Below are positions 44,389 to 53,251 of a DNA stretch of 64,000 nt, piece by piece. The stretch spans positions 16,078 through 80,077 of the forward strand of contig HF985661.1 in assembly GCA_000431155.1 (NCBI GenBank), given 5' to 3'. Below the pieces are notes generated by a model, which saw only the letters and a program-made list of their open reading frames with translations, had not been told where the DNA came from and did not search any database. Every line of letters begins with the position of its first letter. Within the stretch, counting starts at the first letter, position 1. The DNA is from Bacteroides sp. CAG:927 (lineage in GTDB: Bacteria > Bacteroidota > Bacteroidia > Bacteroidales > Muribaculaceae). The position numbers and the translations under genes are program-made.

Positions 44389-45312
44389 ATGGAAAAAATC
44401 AAAGGCCTCATCGATGCCCCTTTCACACCGTTTCATGAAAACGGCGATGTAAACCTTGCGCCCATACCGGCCTACGCCGCAATGCTCAAAAAAAACGGAC
44501 TTAAGGGCGTGTTTGTAAACGGTTCCTCCGGCGAAGGATACATGCTCACCGACGACGAGCGCATGGCCATTGCCGAAGCGTGGATTGATGCCACAAAGGA
44601 TTTTGACGATTTCAAAGTTATTGTGCATGTCGGCAGCTGCTGCCTCCGTTCAGCAAAAAAACTTGCCGAGCATGCCGCTAAAATAGGTGCTTACGGCATC
44701 GGTGCCATGGCTCCTCCTTTCCCCAAAATCGGTCGTGTTGAAGAGCTGGTCAAATACATTGAAGGCATTGTGGAAGGTGCTCCTAACCTCCCATTCTATT
44801 ATTACCATATCCCTGCTTTCAACGGCGCTTTCCTACCCATGCTTGACCTTCTCAAGGCTGTGGACGGCCGCGTTCCCTCTTTTGCCGGAATCAAATACAC
44901 CTTTGAGAGCCTTTATGAGTACAATCAGTGCCGCCTCTATAAGAATGGCAAATACGACATGCTCCATGGACAGGACGAAACCATACTCCCCTGCCTTGCC
45001 ATGGGCGGTGCTCAGGGTGGCATAGGCGGCACTACCAACTACAATGGCCGTGAGCTTGTGGCTATCCTTGACGCTTGGAAACGAGGCGACATAGAAGCTG
45101 CTCGTGACCATCAGAATTTTGCACAGGATGTCATCAATGTGATTTGCCGCTATCGTGGTAACATTGTAGGCGGAAAACGCATCATGAAACTCATCGGCCT
45201 TGATCTCGGACCCAACCGTGTGCCGTTCCGCACCGTCACCCCCGAAGAAGAAGCCGCCATGAAACGCGAACTGGAAGAAATCAATTTCTTTGAACGCTGC
45301 AACAAATTCTGA
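44389..45312 (+). CDS. nanA: N-acetylneuraminate lyase
   Basis: 307-aa DHDPS-superfamily TIM barrel that cleaves sialic acid into N-acetylmannosamine and pyruvate. GSSGEG (45-50) binds the pyruvate carboxylate; K169 in FAGIKYT is the Schiff-base lysine; Y139 in YYYHIP is the catalytic tyrosine. GGAQGGIGGTTNYNG is near the C-terminal substrate loop. Start at ATG 44389; the in-frame TTG upstream was rejected. Its stop is followed at once by the epimerase start (1 bp between). Confidence 0.92.
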   Translation: MEKIKGLIDAPFTPFHENGDVNLAPIPAYAAMLKKNGLKGVFVNGSSGEGYMLTDDERMAIAEAWIDATKDFDDFKVIVHVGSCCLRSAKKLAEHAAKIGAYGIGAMAPPFPKIGRVEELVKYIEGIVEGAPNLPFYYYHIPAFNGAFLPMLDLLKAVDGRVPSFAGIKYTFESLYEYNQCRLYKNGKYDMLHGQDETILPCLAMGGAQGGIGGTTNYNGRELVAILDAWKRGDIEAARDHQNFAQDVINVICRYRGNIVGGKRIMKLIGLDLGPNRVPFRTVTPEEEAAMKRELEEINFFERCNKF

Positions 45313-45313
45313 C

Positions 45314-46504
45314 ATGTGGAATCTTGACACCAATCAATATCTCTCGGAGTGGAGCGCACATTATCGCGCTGATCTCCTTGACAACATTCTCCCTTTCTGG
45401 CTCCGCCACGGATTTGACCGTGTGAACGGAGGCGTTTATACCTGCCTTGACCGCGAAGGAAACCTCATGGACTCCACCAAATCCGTTTGGTTCCAGGGTC
45501 GTTGCGGATTTGTATATGCTTTTGCCTACAACAACATCAACCCCGACCCGGAATATCTGGAGTTCTCGCTCAGCTGCATCCGCTTCTTGGAGCAGCACTG
45601 CTTCGACACCGATGGCAGAATGTATTTTGAGGTCACTGCTGACGGCAAACCGCTACGCAAACGCCGCTACGTGTTCTCCGAATGTTTTGCGGCAATAGCC
45701 ATGGCCGAATACTCTCTCGCCACCGGCTCCCGCGAATACGCTGAAAAATCACTCCGCCTCTTTAAGGATATATGCCGTTTCATCGACACTCCGGGCATCC
45801 TTGAGCCTAAATACCTTCCTACTCTGCAAGCCCAGGGTCACTCCGTGACAATGATTCTTATCAACACGGCCGCCGTTATCCGCAAAGTCATCTCCGACCC
45901 GATTCTTGAAGAGCGTGTCAACACTTCGCTCTATGCCATTGAGCACTACTTCCTCCATCCCGAATTCAAGGCTCTGCTTGAAATGGTCGGCCCCAAAGGC
46001 GAACTGATTGACACCCTCAATGGTCGTGTCATAAACCCCGGTCACTGCATCGAAACCTCATGGTTCCTTCTTGAGGAAGCCCGATATCGCGGCGGCGACA
46101 AACATATCACAGACCTCGCGCTCAAAATCTTGGATTGGTCTTGGCAATGGGGCTGGGACGATGAATTCGGCGGCATAATCAATTTCCGCGATTGCCGTCA
46201 TTTCCCGCCTCAGGACTATTCTCAGGACATGAAATTCTGGTGGCCTCAGACCGAAGCCATCATCGCCTCGCTCTATGCTCATCTTGTCACCGGCGACAAT
46301 AAATACCTTGAAATGCATCGCCTCGCCAACGAATGGGCCTACGAGCATCTTCCCGATGACGCTTTCGGCGAATGGTTCGGCTATCTACATCGTGATGGAT
46401 CCGTTGCCCAGTCGGCAAAAGGCAACATCTTCAAAGGTCCTTTCCATATTCCGCGAATGCTTATCAAAAGTCAGATGTTAATCAATGACATCCTCAAAAA
46501 ATAA
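45314..46504 (+). CDS. nanE: AGE-family epimerase (N-acylglucosamine 2-epimerase type)
   Basis: 396-aa (alpha/alpha)6-barrel enzyme, likely converting ManNAc from the lyase to GlcNAc, as the NanE of Bacteroides does (established; it acts on unphosphorylated sugar). FWLRHGFDRVNGGVYTCLDREG, KSVWFQGRCGFVYAF, ILEPKYLPTLQAQ, HCIETSWFL, and QTEAIIASLY show the two catalytic His sites. No phosphorylating kinase gene is in the window; a RokA-type kinase elsewhere would be needed. Confidence 0.88.
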   Translation: MWNLDTNQYLSEWSAHYRADLLDNILPFWLRHGFDRVNGGVYTCLDREGNLMDSTKSVWFQGRCGFVYAFAYNNINPDPEYLEFSLSCIRFLEQHCFDTDGRMYFEVTADGKPLRKRRYVFSECFAAIAMAEYSLATGSREYAEKSLRLFKDICRFIDTPGILEPKYLPTLQAQGHSVTMILINTAAVIRKVISDPILEERVNTSLYAIEHYFLHPEFKALLEMVGPKGELIDTLNGRVINPGHCIETSWFLLEEARYRGGDKHITDLALKILDWSWQWGWDDEFGGIINFRDCRHFPPQDYSQDMKFWWPQTEAIIASLYAHLVTGDNKYLEMHRLANEWAYEHLPDDAFGEWFGYLHRDGSVAQSAKGNIFKGPFHIPRMLIKSQMLINDILKK

Positions 46505-49500
46505 ACTGTTTTTATTCGCTTTCATCCTCGCTGCCTGTGCCTCATTCATGGCACAGGCGCAGGTGAAGGTAGCTTGCCTCGGCAACAGCATTACCTACGG
46601 GCTTACCCTTCAGTCCCCTGAATCACAAAGCTACCCTTCCCTTCTTGGCAACATGCTCGGCGCCAAGTACGAAGTGCGCAATTTTGGCCATTCAGGAGCC
46701 GCGGTGCTCCGCAAAGGCCATCACCCCTACACCGACACCCCCGAATTTGCCGCTGCCATTGACTATAAACCCGACATCGCAATTATTCATCTCGGAGTCA
46801 ATGACACCGACCCTCGGTCCTGGCCCAACTTCAGCGAGCAGTTCACCGCCGATTATCTCTACATCATCAACAAACTCCGCGAGGCCAACCCCGATGTGCG
46901 CATTCTCATGGCCCGTCTCACTCCTCTCAGAGCCACACATCCGCGTTTTCGCTCCGGCACACGCATCTGGCGTCTTGAGGCGCAGGACCTCATTGAGCGT
47001 CTGGCCGGGCAGCAGCATCTTGAGTTGATTGACTTCAACAGTCCGCTGGTCAATCAGCAGCGGCTGCTTCATGACGGTGTCCATCCCGATGCCGAAGGTG
47101 CGCGTTTGCTTGCTGTGGAAGCCTATAAAGGAGTAACCGGGCAATACGGCCCGTTGCGCATGTCGCCCGTCTATTCATCGGGCATGGTACTGCCGCACAG
47201 CCGCTACCTCACCCTCCATGGGTATGCCAATGCTTTCACCCCGATCACCCTCTCCGTTGACGGTCACACCTATCGCACACGTTCATCCAACCGCGGGCAA
47301 TGGCAGGTCACTATCCCTCCGCTCACCCCTGCGCGGGAATATGACATCACGGTTTCCGACGGCAGCGACACCCTGCGTCTCTCCAATATTCTTGCCGGAG
47401 TCGTTTTTTTGGCAAGCGGGCAATCCAACATGGCCTTCACCATTGGTGAGGACCATGATGCAGAGCGCACCATCGCTTCTTGCGGCGATTCTCTGCTGCG
47501 TTTTTATGCCATGCAGCCACGGTTTATAACCAACAACATCACTTGGTCTCCGCAACAAGTTGACTCAGTCAATAATCTTCTCTATTTCCGCCCCGCCTCG
47601 TGGCAAGCCGTCTCACCCCGCAACGCCGCCCCTTTGTCAGCCGTTGCATACTACTTCGCACGCGAGCTTCGCGACTCCCTGCGCCTCCCTGTCGGAATAA
47701 TACAGAATCCTGTGGGAGGCGCCACTACCGGCTCTTGGACCGACATCAACACTATTGAGGAAGTAATGCCCGAACTCCTCCTCAACTGGCATCACAACGA
47801 CTACGTGCAGCCCTGGGCACAGCAGCGGGCACTAACCAACAGCGGGCCCTCCGGGCGTCACCCCTATGAGCCGTCCTACCTGTTTGCCGCAGGCATTGAG
47901 CCTCTTGACCACTTCCCCATTGACGGTGTCATATGGTATCAGGGCGAATCCAATGCCCACAACATTGAGCTGCATGCCTCGCTCTTCAAGGCCCTCGTCA
48001 AGAGTTGGCGCTCATATTTCCGCAACCCCGAAATGCCGTTTTATTTCTCCCAGCTCTCATCCATCGATCGCCCGTCGTGGCCCAAGTTCCGCAACTCTCA
48101 GCGTCTTTTGGCCAAAGAAATCCCCTACACAGCCATGGCTGTCATAACCGACTGCGGCGATTCGCTTGATGTGCATCCGCGTCATAAATCTCCTGTCGGC
48201 CATCGCCTCGCACGCCTTGCGCTGCAGCACTCATTTGGATTTCCCATTGACGCTCACTCGCCGGAACCCGTTGACGCGTGTATCACTCCTCAGGGCATAG
48301 AACTGTCATTTGCCCATGCCCGCAGCCTCGCTCTCTCCCACGGCTCTGAGCCGATAACATTTGAAGTGGCCGGACCCGACCGCATTTTTGCTCCCGCAAA
48401 AGCCAAAATCATCAACAACAAGATTATTCTTTACGATATGGACTCCAAGAATCCCCAATTTGTGCGCTACGCATGGCAACCTTTCACCCGGGCCAATCTT
48501 ATCAACTCCGATTCCGTTCCGGCTTCCACTTTTGAAATTGAAATTTCCAACCCCGCTCTTCTCGCTCCCGAACCAGGCATCGAGGCAGGGCTTTCTGGAT
48601 GTTTCGCCTCAAAATCCGGCTCCGACATCATCATCGCCGGCGGTTGCAATTTCCCCGGCAACCCCTTCGCTCCCGGAGCGTCCAAAAAGTTCTATAAAGG
48701 CATTTATGCCGCCGACACCGCCACTATGGCTTGGCGCCCCATCGGCCAACTGCCTCAGCCCACTGCATATGGAGCCACAGCCACCACGCCCAAAGGCATA
48801 GTCCTGATTGGAGGCACTGACCCCGACTCCGCCCTTGCTTCATGTATGCTTCTGACCGTAAATCAGGACCAAGCGCAGCTCTCACCGCTGCCATCACTCC
48901 CCGCTCCGGTTGACAATGCCTACGCCGCCGCTATCGGCAACACTGTCTATCTTGCTGGCGGAAATCTGTCCGGCACTCCGTCTCGCTCATTGTTCGCCCT
49001 CAACCTTGATGCCGATGCTCCAAAATGGGTAAAACTGAAAGATATGCCTGGCAACCCGCGTGTGCAGCCCGTCATGGCAGCAGGAGTCAACAGCCGAGGT
49101 GAAACATGCCTCTACCTCTTTGGCGGTTTTGCAGGACGTCATGGCAACAATGAACCCACTCTTGAATTGAACGGGCTGTGCTACACTCCTTCATCCAACA
49201 AATGGCACACCGTCAAGGGGCCCGTCACACCACAAGGCACACCCCTCGCCGTTGGTGGTGGAGCGGCATGTACCCTCTCATCCGGCAAAATAGCTGTATG
49301 CGGCGGCGTCAACAAGGATGTATTCCTTGAAGCCTTGCGCAATCAGGCTCCCGACTATCTGGACCATGACCCCGAATGGTACCGCTTCAACCCCTATACA
49401 CTTGTTTTTGATCCCGCCACCGAATCATGGCTTGAACCGGTTGACACAGCCCGTGCCACTGCTCGTGCCGGTGCGTCCGTTATTCCGGCGCAAGACAACA

Positions 49501-49571
49501 GTTTCTTTATCTACGGCGGTGAGCTCAAACCGCGTGTTCGCTCTTCCGAAACATCTCACATTTCATTATAA
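46485..49571 (+). CDS. Three-domain exported protein: SGNH hydrolase, sialate O-acetylesterase and NanM-like mutarotase
   Basis: 1028-aa exported protein joining three sialic-acid activities. Signal peptide 1-25. Domain 1 (about 27-215): SGNH/GDSL esterase with Ser35 (GNSIT), N106 (LGVNDTDP) and D197/H200 (DGVHPDAEG). Domain 2 (about 220-690): sialate 9-O-acetylesterase-type SASA with Ser314 (ASGQSNMAF), IWYQGESNA and His564 (DVHPRHKSP). Domain 3 (about 695-1028): kelch beta-propeller of the NanM N-acetylneuraminate mutarotase type (IIAGGCNFPGNPFAPG...FYKGIYA, YLAGGNLSG, LFGGFAG, AVCGGVN). Overlaps the epimerase gene by 20 bp. Usually these are separate genes. It should strip O-acetyls and speed anomer exchange before import. 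Confidence 0.88.
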   Translation: MTSSKNKLFLFAFILAACASFMAQAQVKVACLGNSITYGLTLQSPESQSYPSLLGNMLGAKYEVRNFGHSGAAVLRKGHHPYTDTPEFAAAIDYKPDIAIIHLGVNDTDPRSWPNFSEQFTADYLYIINKLREANPDVRILMARLTPLRATHPRFRSGTRIWRLEAQDLIERLAGQQHLELIDFNSPLVNQQRLLHDGVHPDAEGARLLAVEAYKGVTGQYGPLRMSPVYSSGMVLPHSRYLTLHGYANAFTPITLSVDGHTYRTRSSNRGQWQVTIPPLTPAREYDITVSDGSDTLRLSNILAGVVFLASGQSNMAFTIGEDHDAERTIASCGDSLLRFYAMQPRFITNNITWSPQQVDSVNNLLYFRPASWQAVSPRNAAPLSAVAYYFARELRDSLRLPVGIIQNPVGGATTGSWTDINTIEEVMPELLLNWHHNDYVQPWAQQRALTNSGPSGRHPYEPSYLFAAGIEPLDHFPIDGVIWYQGESNAHNIELHASLFKALVKSWRSYFRNPEMPFYFSQLSSIDRPSWPKFRNSQRLLAKEIPYTAMAVITDCGDSLDVHPRHKSPVGHRLARLALQHSFGFPIDAHSPEPVDACITPQGIELSFAHARSLALSHGSEPITFEVAGPDRIFAPAKAKIINNKIILYDMDSKNPQFVRYAWQPFTRANLINSDSVPASTFEIEISNPALLAPEPGIEAGLSGCFASKSGSDIIIAGGCNFPGNPFAPGASKKFYKGIYAADTATMAWRPIGQLPQPTAYGATATTPKGIVLIGGTDPDSALASCMLLTVNQDQAQLSPLPSLPAPVDNAYAAAIGNTVYLAGGNLSGTPSRSLFALNLDADAPKWVKLKDMPGNPRVQPVMAAGVNSRGETCLYLFGGFAGRHGNNEPTLELNGLCYTPSSNKWHTVKGPVTPQGTPLAVGGGAACTLSSGKIAVCGGVNKDVFLEALRNQAPDYLDHDPEWYRFNPYTLVFDPATESWLEPVDTARATARAGASVIPAQDNSFFIYGGELKPRVRSSETSHISL

Positions 49572-49576
49572 CCATC

Positions 49577-50353
49577 ATGATTGACCGAATCATAGATCTC
49601 TCCGTAAGCAATTACGGCACCGCATCTCAGCACCAATACTCCATTGCCCTCCTGCCGTGGGGAGCCACCGAGCCTCACAATCTGCACCTGCCTTACCTGA
49701 CCGATGCCATACTGTCGCACGATGTGGCCGTAGATGCAGCCGAAATTGCACGCAAACGCTACAATATCCTTGCCATGGTAATGCCGCCTATGCCGCTGGG
49801 CGCACAGAATCCCGGCCAACGCGACCTCAAATTTTGCATCCATTACCGCTATGAGACCCAGAAAGCGGTGCTTACCGACATCGTGGCTTCGCTCCATCAT
49901 CAGGGCATAAACCGGCTCCTGATTGTCAACGGTCACGGTGGCAACACATTCAAGAGCATGATTCGCGACCTCGCGGTAGATTTTCCCAACATGCTGATTG
50001 CTTCAAGCGAATGGTTCAAAGTATGTCCCGCGAAAGATTTCTTTGACTGCCCGGGTGACCACGCCGATGAGCTGGAAACCTCGGTTATGATGCACTACCA
50101 TCCCGAACTTGTCAACCTTGACGAAGCCGGAGCAGGCAAATCCGCTTCATGGTCCTCGCAAGCACTCGCCAAAGGTGTGGCTTGGGTTCCCAGAAAATGG
50201 ACTTCAGTGTCTCGCGACACCGGAATCGGCTCGCCGGCCCTCGCTTCTGCCGACAAAGGAAAACGGTTTGCCGAGGCCGTAGCGGATAATTATGCACAAC
50301 TCATTCATGAGCTTTGCACTCTCTCCGACCTCTACACTCCCATCCCCGATTAA
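49577..50353 (+). CDS. Creatininase-family amidohydrolase
   Basis: 258-aa metalloenzyme of the creatininase/creatinine amidohydrolase family (cyclic amide or N-glycoside hydrolases, also FAPy/formamide enzymes). Metal ligands by spacing: E32, H34, D43 (TEPHNLHLPYLTD), H120 (IVNGHGGN) and the GDHADELETSVMM stretch. Last gene of the fucose-sialate operon, 5 bp after the fusion gene. Substrate unknown; a sugar amide or amine breakdown product from glycan use is only a guess. Confidence 0.82.
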   Translation: MIDRIIDLSVSNYGTASQHQYSIALLPWGATEPHNLHLPYLTDAILSHDVAVDAAEIARKRYNILAMVMPPMPLGAQNPGQRDLKFCIHYRYETQKAVLTDIVASLHHQGINRLLIVNGHGGNTFKSMIRDLAVDFPNMLIASSEWFKVCPAKDFFDCPGDHADELETSVMMHYHPELVNLDEAGAGKSASWSSQALAKGVAWVPRKWTSVSRDTGIGSPALASADKGKRFAEAVADNYAQLIHELCTLSDLYTPIPD

Positions 50354-50489
50354 CATCATTTTTTCTTTTTGCTTTTTTCACCAAAAAATATCTTGAAAAT
50401 GGCTCTACAAGCCATCTTAGCATCAAAATTTTTGTTAAAAAAAGTTTCAACTATTGACACGTTTTTTCAAATATACTAATTTTGCTCCC
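50354..50489 (+). other. Intergenic region before the candidate small RNA
   Basis: About 135 bases with a T-rich tract, a small hairpin ATGGCT-CTACA-AGCCAT at 50399-50415, and the promoter of the small RNA. The hairpin could weakly end the operon transcript. An in-frame 26-codon ORF from 50399 has no support. Confidence 0.4.
50454..50484 (+). promoter_or_regulatory. Full -33/-7 promoter of the candidate small RNA
   Basis: TTGACAC with TTG at 50454-50456, 20 bases spacing, then TAATTTTG at 50477-50484. It points to initiation near 50490, in a stretch with no gene until recF. Confidence 0.75.
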
Positions 50490-50609
50490 GGATTAAGGAA
50501 GATGGACATCTTCCAATACACAGAGGATTGAAATTAGAAATAATAGTTGTTTTATAGATAATTGTGTATTTGAAGCTTAAGGGTAGTCTCCCGACTACCC
50601 TTTTGTTTT
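50490..50609 (+). ncRNA. Candidate small non-coding RNA, about 120 nt, family not recognised
   Basis: A self-contained transcription unit between the operon end and recF. It begins after a full promoter, has a 5' hairpin GGAAGAT-GGAC-ATCTTCC (50497-50514), an AT-rich middle without a reading frame, and ends in a terminator hairpin GGGTAGTC-TCCC-GACTACCC (50581-50600) with TTTTGTTTT. Too short for 6S RNA, RNase P RNA or tmRNA, and lacks the SRP RNA GNRA motif. Position next to sugar genes might mean regulation of them, but this is speculation. Confidence 0.7.
50581..50609 (+). terminator. Terminator of the candidate small RNA
   Basis: Perfect 8-bp stem (10 with flanking A-T pairs) with a 4-base loop followed by TTTTGTTTT. 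Confidence 0.85.
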
Positions 50610-50656
50610 GCGTCCCTATTTCAATGAATTTTGGCCTCATGAATTATAATTATTCG

Positions 50657-50664
50657 TAACTTTG
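50657..50664 (+). promoter_or_regulatory. Promoter -7 box for recF
   Basis: TAACTTTG, 8 bases before the recF ATG. Confidence 0.65.
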
Positions 50665-50672
50665 CATTTGAT

Positions 50673-51773
50673 ATGCAACTTGATTCGCTTACACTTACCA
50701 ATTTCAAAAACATTCCGCAGGCACAACTCGCTTTCTCTCCTAAAATCAACTGTCTGCTGGGAAATAACGGCATGGGCAAAAGCAACCTGCTCGATGCCAT
50801 ATATATGCTCAGCTTCTGCAAAAGTTTCTTAGGTGCGCCCGATTCCATGATAATTCGGGCCGGCGAGGATTTTGCCATCGCCAAAGGGTCCTACACCCGC
50901 CGAAACGTATCCGAAGAACTTACACTCGGCATAAAGCGCGGCAAGCGCAAAACCCTTAAACGTGGTGCCAAAGAATACATGAAGCTATCCACCCACATCG
51001 GCACATTTCCGCTCGTCATGGCAGCGCCTCAAGACATTGACCTTATTCGCGGTGCCGGCGAAGAACGCCGCCGATGGATGGACATGGTGATTTCACAAAG
51101 CGACCCACGCTATCTGGACGCTCTCATACGCTACAATGGCGCCTTGGAACAACGCAACAAAATGTTGCGCGACTCTATCGTTGACCACAATCTTTACGCC
51201 GCTGTGGAATGTGTGATGGATGCCGCTGCCCATACCATACACTCTGCACGCGCCGCTTGGACCGCCCGGCTCAGCTCCATTTTTCATCACCTCTACACCT
51301 CCATTGCCGGTACTGAAGAAGAGGTGAGCCTCCGCTACATTTCATCTCTTGACTCATCCTCCGGATCCATCCTTCCCCTCCTTGACAGTGCGCGCCGTCA
51401 TGACGAGATTGTGCGGCACACCTCCGTAGGCCCTCATCGCGATGACATTGAAATGCTCCTTGACTCCATGCCCATGCGGCGCACAGGCTCTCAGGGCCAG
51501 TGCAAGACATTTACCGTGGCTCTCCGCCTTGCCCAATACGAATTTCTACATCAGGCCACATCCCTGCGGCCGCTTCTACTCCTTGACGATATTTTCGACA
51601 AACTTGATGCCACCCGCGTTGAGCGGATCATGAACCTCGTCACATCCAGCGATTTCGGTCAGATATTCATCACCGATACCGACCGCTCGCATCTCCACAG
51701 TATCGTAAGCCGCACTTCCGGCGGTGACCACCGCATGTGGTCTGTATCACAAGGCACTTTCATCCCTGAATAA
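50673..51773 (+). CDS. recF: DNA replication and repair protein RecF
   Basis: 366-aa SMC-like ATPase that helps load RecA at gaps. Walker A GNNGMGKSNLLDAIY (30-44), RRWMDMVISQ, signature SQGQCKTFTVALRLAQ and Walker B LLLLDDIFDKLD are present. Usual length and the N-terminal LTNFKNI is typical. It overlaps the DUF721 gene by one base (TAATG), a known pairing in Bacteroidales. Confidence 0.95.
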   Translation: MQLDSLTLTNFKNIPQAQLAFSPKINCLLGNNGMGKSNLLDAIYMLSFCKSFLGAPDSMIIRAGEDFAIAKGSYTRRNVSEELTLGIKRGKRKTLKRGAKEYMKLSTHIGTFPLVMAAPQDIDLIRGAGEERRRWMDMVISQSDPRYLDALIRYNGALEQRNKMLRDSIVDHNLYAAVECVMDAAAHTIHSARAAWTARLSSIFHHLYTSIAGTEEEVSLRYISSLDSSSGSILPLLDSARRHDEIVRHTSVGPHRDDIEMLLDSMPMRRTGSQGQCKTFTVALRLAQYEFLHQATSLRPLLLLDDIFDKLDATRVERIMNLVTSSDFGQIFITDTDRSHLHSIVSRTSGGDHRMWSVSQGTFIPE

Positions 51774-52063
51774 TGGAACGCACAGAACCCAAAATACTTG
51801 CCGACATCATCAACGAGTCCCTGCACCGCGACGGCCTTGACACTGCCATGGCCGAGCAGCGCGCTCTTTACATGTGGCCCGAGATTGTTGGCCCGGGAGT
51901 CAACCGCTACACCACGCGCCGCTATGTGGACCACGGCGTCATGCACGTGTATCTCAGCTCGGCTGTGCTCAAAAATGAGCTTTCATTTCATAAAACATCT
52001 CTCGTTGAGCAACTCAACCGGGCCGCCGGCTCAAATGTTATATCTCAGATAGTTCTTCATTGA
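51773..52063 (+). CDS. DUF721 (DciA-like) protein
   Basis: 96-aa protein with the DUF721 outline: MWPEIVGPGVNRYTTRRYVDHGVMHVYLSSAVLKNELSF followed by LVEQLNRAAGSNVISQIVL. DciA-type proteins with this domain help load replicative helicase in many bacteria; the short Bacteroidetes form has unproven function. Coupled to recF by a one-base overlap, consistent with replication or repair. Confidence 0.75.
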   Translation: MERTEPKILADIINESLHRDGLDTAMAEQRALYMWPEIVGPGVNRYTTRRYVDHGVMHVYLSSAVLKNELSFHKTSLVEQLNRAAGSNVISQIVLH

Positions 52064-52086
52064 CACAAAAAAAACACTCTCTTGAT

Positions 52087-52593
52087 ATGGACAAGCCTCT
52101 TAATTACCTCCCTTCCTCCAATCCCCGCGTTCCGGCTGCCGCTCATCCGTTCCGGCATTGCACCAAAGTCCAGACACGATTCAGCGACATTGACCTGCTC
52201 GGGCACCTCAACAACAATGCCTACCTCTCCATAATGGACCTCGCCAAAATCAGGTACCTTCAGGCCACCGCACCCGAACGCTACAAGCACAATCTTGATG
52301 TGAAGGCCGTAGTGGTGCACATTGACTGCGACTTCTACTCACCCGCCTACTTTGACGAGCCGCTGGAAGTGTGGACCACCATAGGCTGCTGCTCCGAAAA
52401 ATCTTTCACTGTGGAGCAACGCATGATCAACGCCGAAACCGGCGAAACCAAATGTATCACACACACGGTAATGGCAGGATTTGACCCGAAGTTGCGCAAG
52501 GGCATACCCATTGACCCCGAATGGATCGAAAGCGTCGGCAAATGGGAACAACGCGACATTCGCACATCACACACCTCTACTTCTCACGCCTGA
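52087..52593 (+). CDS. Acyl-CoA thioesterase-like (hotdog fold) protein
   Basis: 168-aa hotdog-fold protein of the 4-hydroxybenzoyl-CoA thioesterase/YbgC type: TRFSDIDLLGHLNNNAYLSIMDLAKIRYL is the catalytic helix-loop (Asp in DIDLLGH), and VHIDCDFYSPAYFDEPLEVWTT the central strand. Substrate is an acyl-CoA or ACP thioester of unknown chain. ATG 52087 chosen; an in-frame TTG at 52060 overlaps the DUF721 stop and is less likely. Confidence 0.8.
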   Translation: MDKPLNYLPSSNPRVPAAAHPFRHCTKVQTRFSDIDLLGHLNNNAYLSIMDLAKIRYLQATAPERYKHNLDVKAVVVHIDCDFYSPAYFDEPLEVWTTIGCCSEKSFTVEQRMINAETGETKCITHTVMAGFDPKLRKGIPIDPEWIESVGKWEQRDIRTSHTSTSHA

Positions 52594-52619
52594 CCGCTTG
52601 CAGTTTTCATTTTTATTAA

Positions 52620-52627
52620 TATCTTTG
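52620..52627 (+). promoter_or_regulatory. Promoter -7 box for the SIS isomerase gene series
   Basis: TATCTTTG, a perfect match, 24 bases before the ATG at 52652. Confidence 0.6.
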
Positions 52628-52651
52628 CAACATTAACTGCCACCTATACCT

Positions 52652-53251
52652 ATGACAATAGAGCAATCAATGCATCAGATTCTCCGCGACGAGAGCAGAG
52701 CCATAGAAAACATCCCCTACTCACCCGATTATGACCGTGCCGTGGAGCTTATTATAGAGCATGTGCACCGCAAAGGCGGAAAGCTCGTCACCTCCGGAAT
52801 GGGCAAAGCCGGACAGATAGCCATGAACATCGCCACAACTTTCTCTTCCACCGGCACCCCGGCTGTCAATCTTCACCCTTCCGAGGCTCAGCACGGCGAC
52901 CTTGGAGTGCTTCAGCCTGACGATGTGATGCTGCTCGTATCCAATTCCGGACGCACTCGCGAGATTCTTGACCTCATTGAGCTTGCACATCATCTCTACC
53001 CGCAGATTCCCACAATAGTCATCACCGGCAAAGCCGACAGCGAGTTGGCACGAAAAGCCGATGCCACTCTTTTCACAGGAGGTGCTCCGGAAGTTTGTCC
53101 CCTCGGTCTCACTCCCACCACTTCCACCACTATGATGACTGTTATCGGCGACATACTGGTTGTAAACGTGATGCGACTCACCGGCTTCACTAAAGCTGAC
53201 TATGCCAAGAGGCATCATGGTGGCTACCTTGGCCACATCTCGCGCCAGTAA
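52652..53251 (+). CDS. SIS-domain sugar-phosphate isomerase (KpsF/GutQ-like, no CBS domains)
   Basis: 199-aa single SIS domain. VTSGMGKAGQIAMNIATTFSSTGTPAVNLHPSEAQHGDLG and VLLVSNSGRTREIL match the sugar-phosphate site of KpsF/KdsD-type D-arabinose-5-phosphate isomerases, which make the Kdo precursor; TPTTSTTMMTVIGD follows. The usual C-terminal CBS pair is absent, as in Bacteroides homologues. A Kdo/LPS role is likely but not proven. Confidence 0.8.
   Translation: MTIEQSMHQILRDESRAIENIPYSPDYDRAVELIIEHVHRKGGKLVTSGMGKAGQIAMNIATTFSSTGTPAVNLHPSEAQHGDLGVLQPDDVMLLVSNSGRTREILDLIELAHHLYPQIPTIVITGKADSELARKADATLFTGGAPEVCPLGLTPTTSTTMMTVIGDILVVNVMRLTGFTKADYAKRHHGGYLGHISRQ

Noticed and set aside
50399..50479. 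26-codon ORF beginning at a small hairpin
   Set aside because: No promoter upstream, a hairpin over the start codon, and a promoter for the small RNA overlapping its end.
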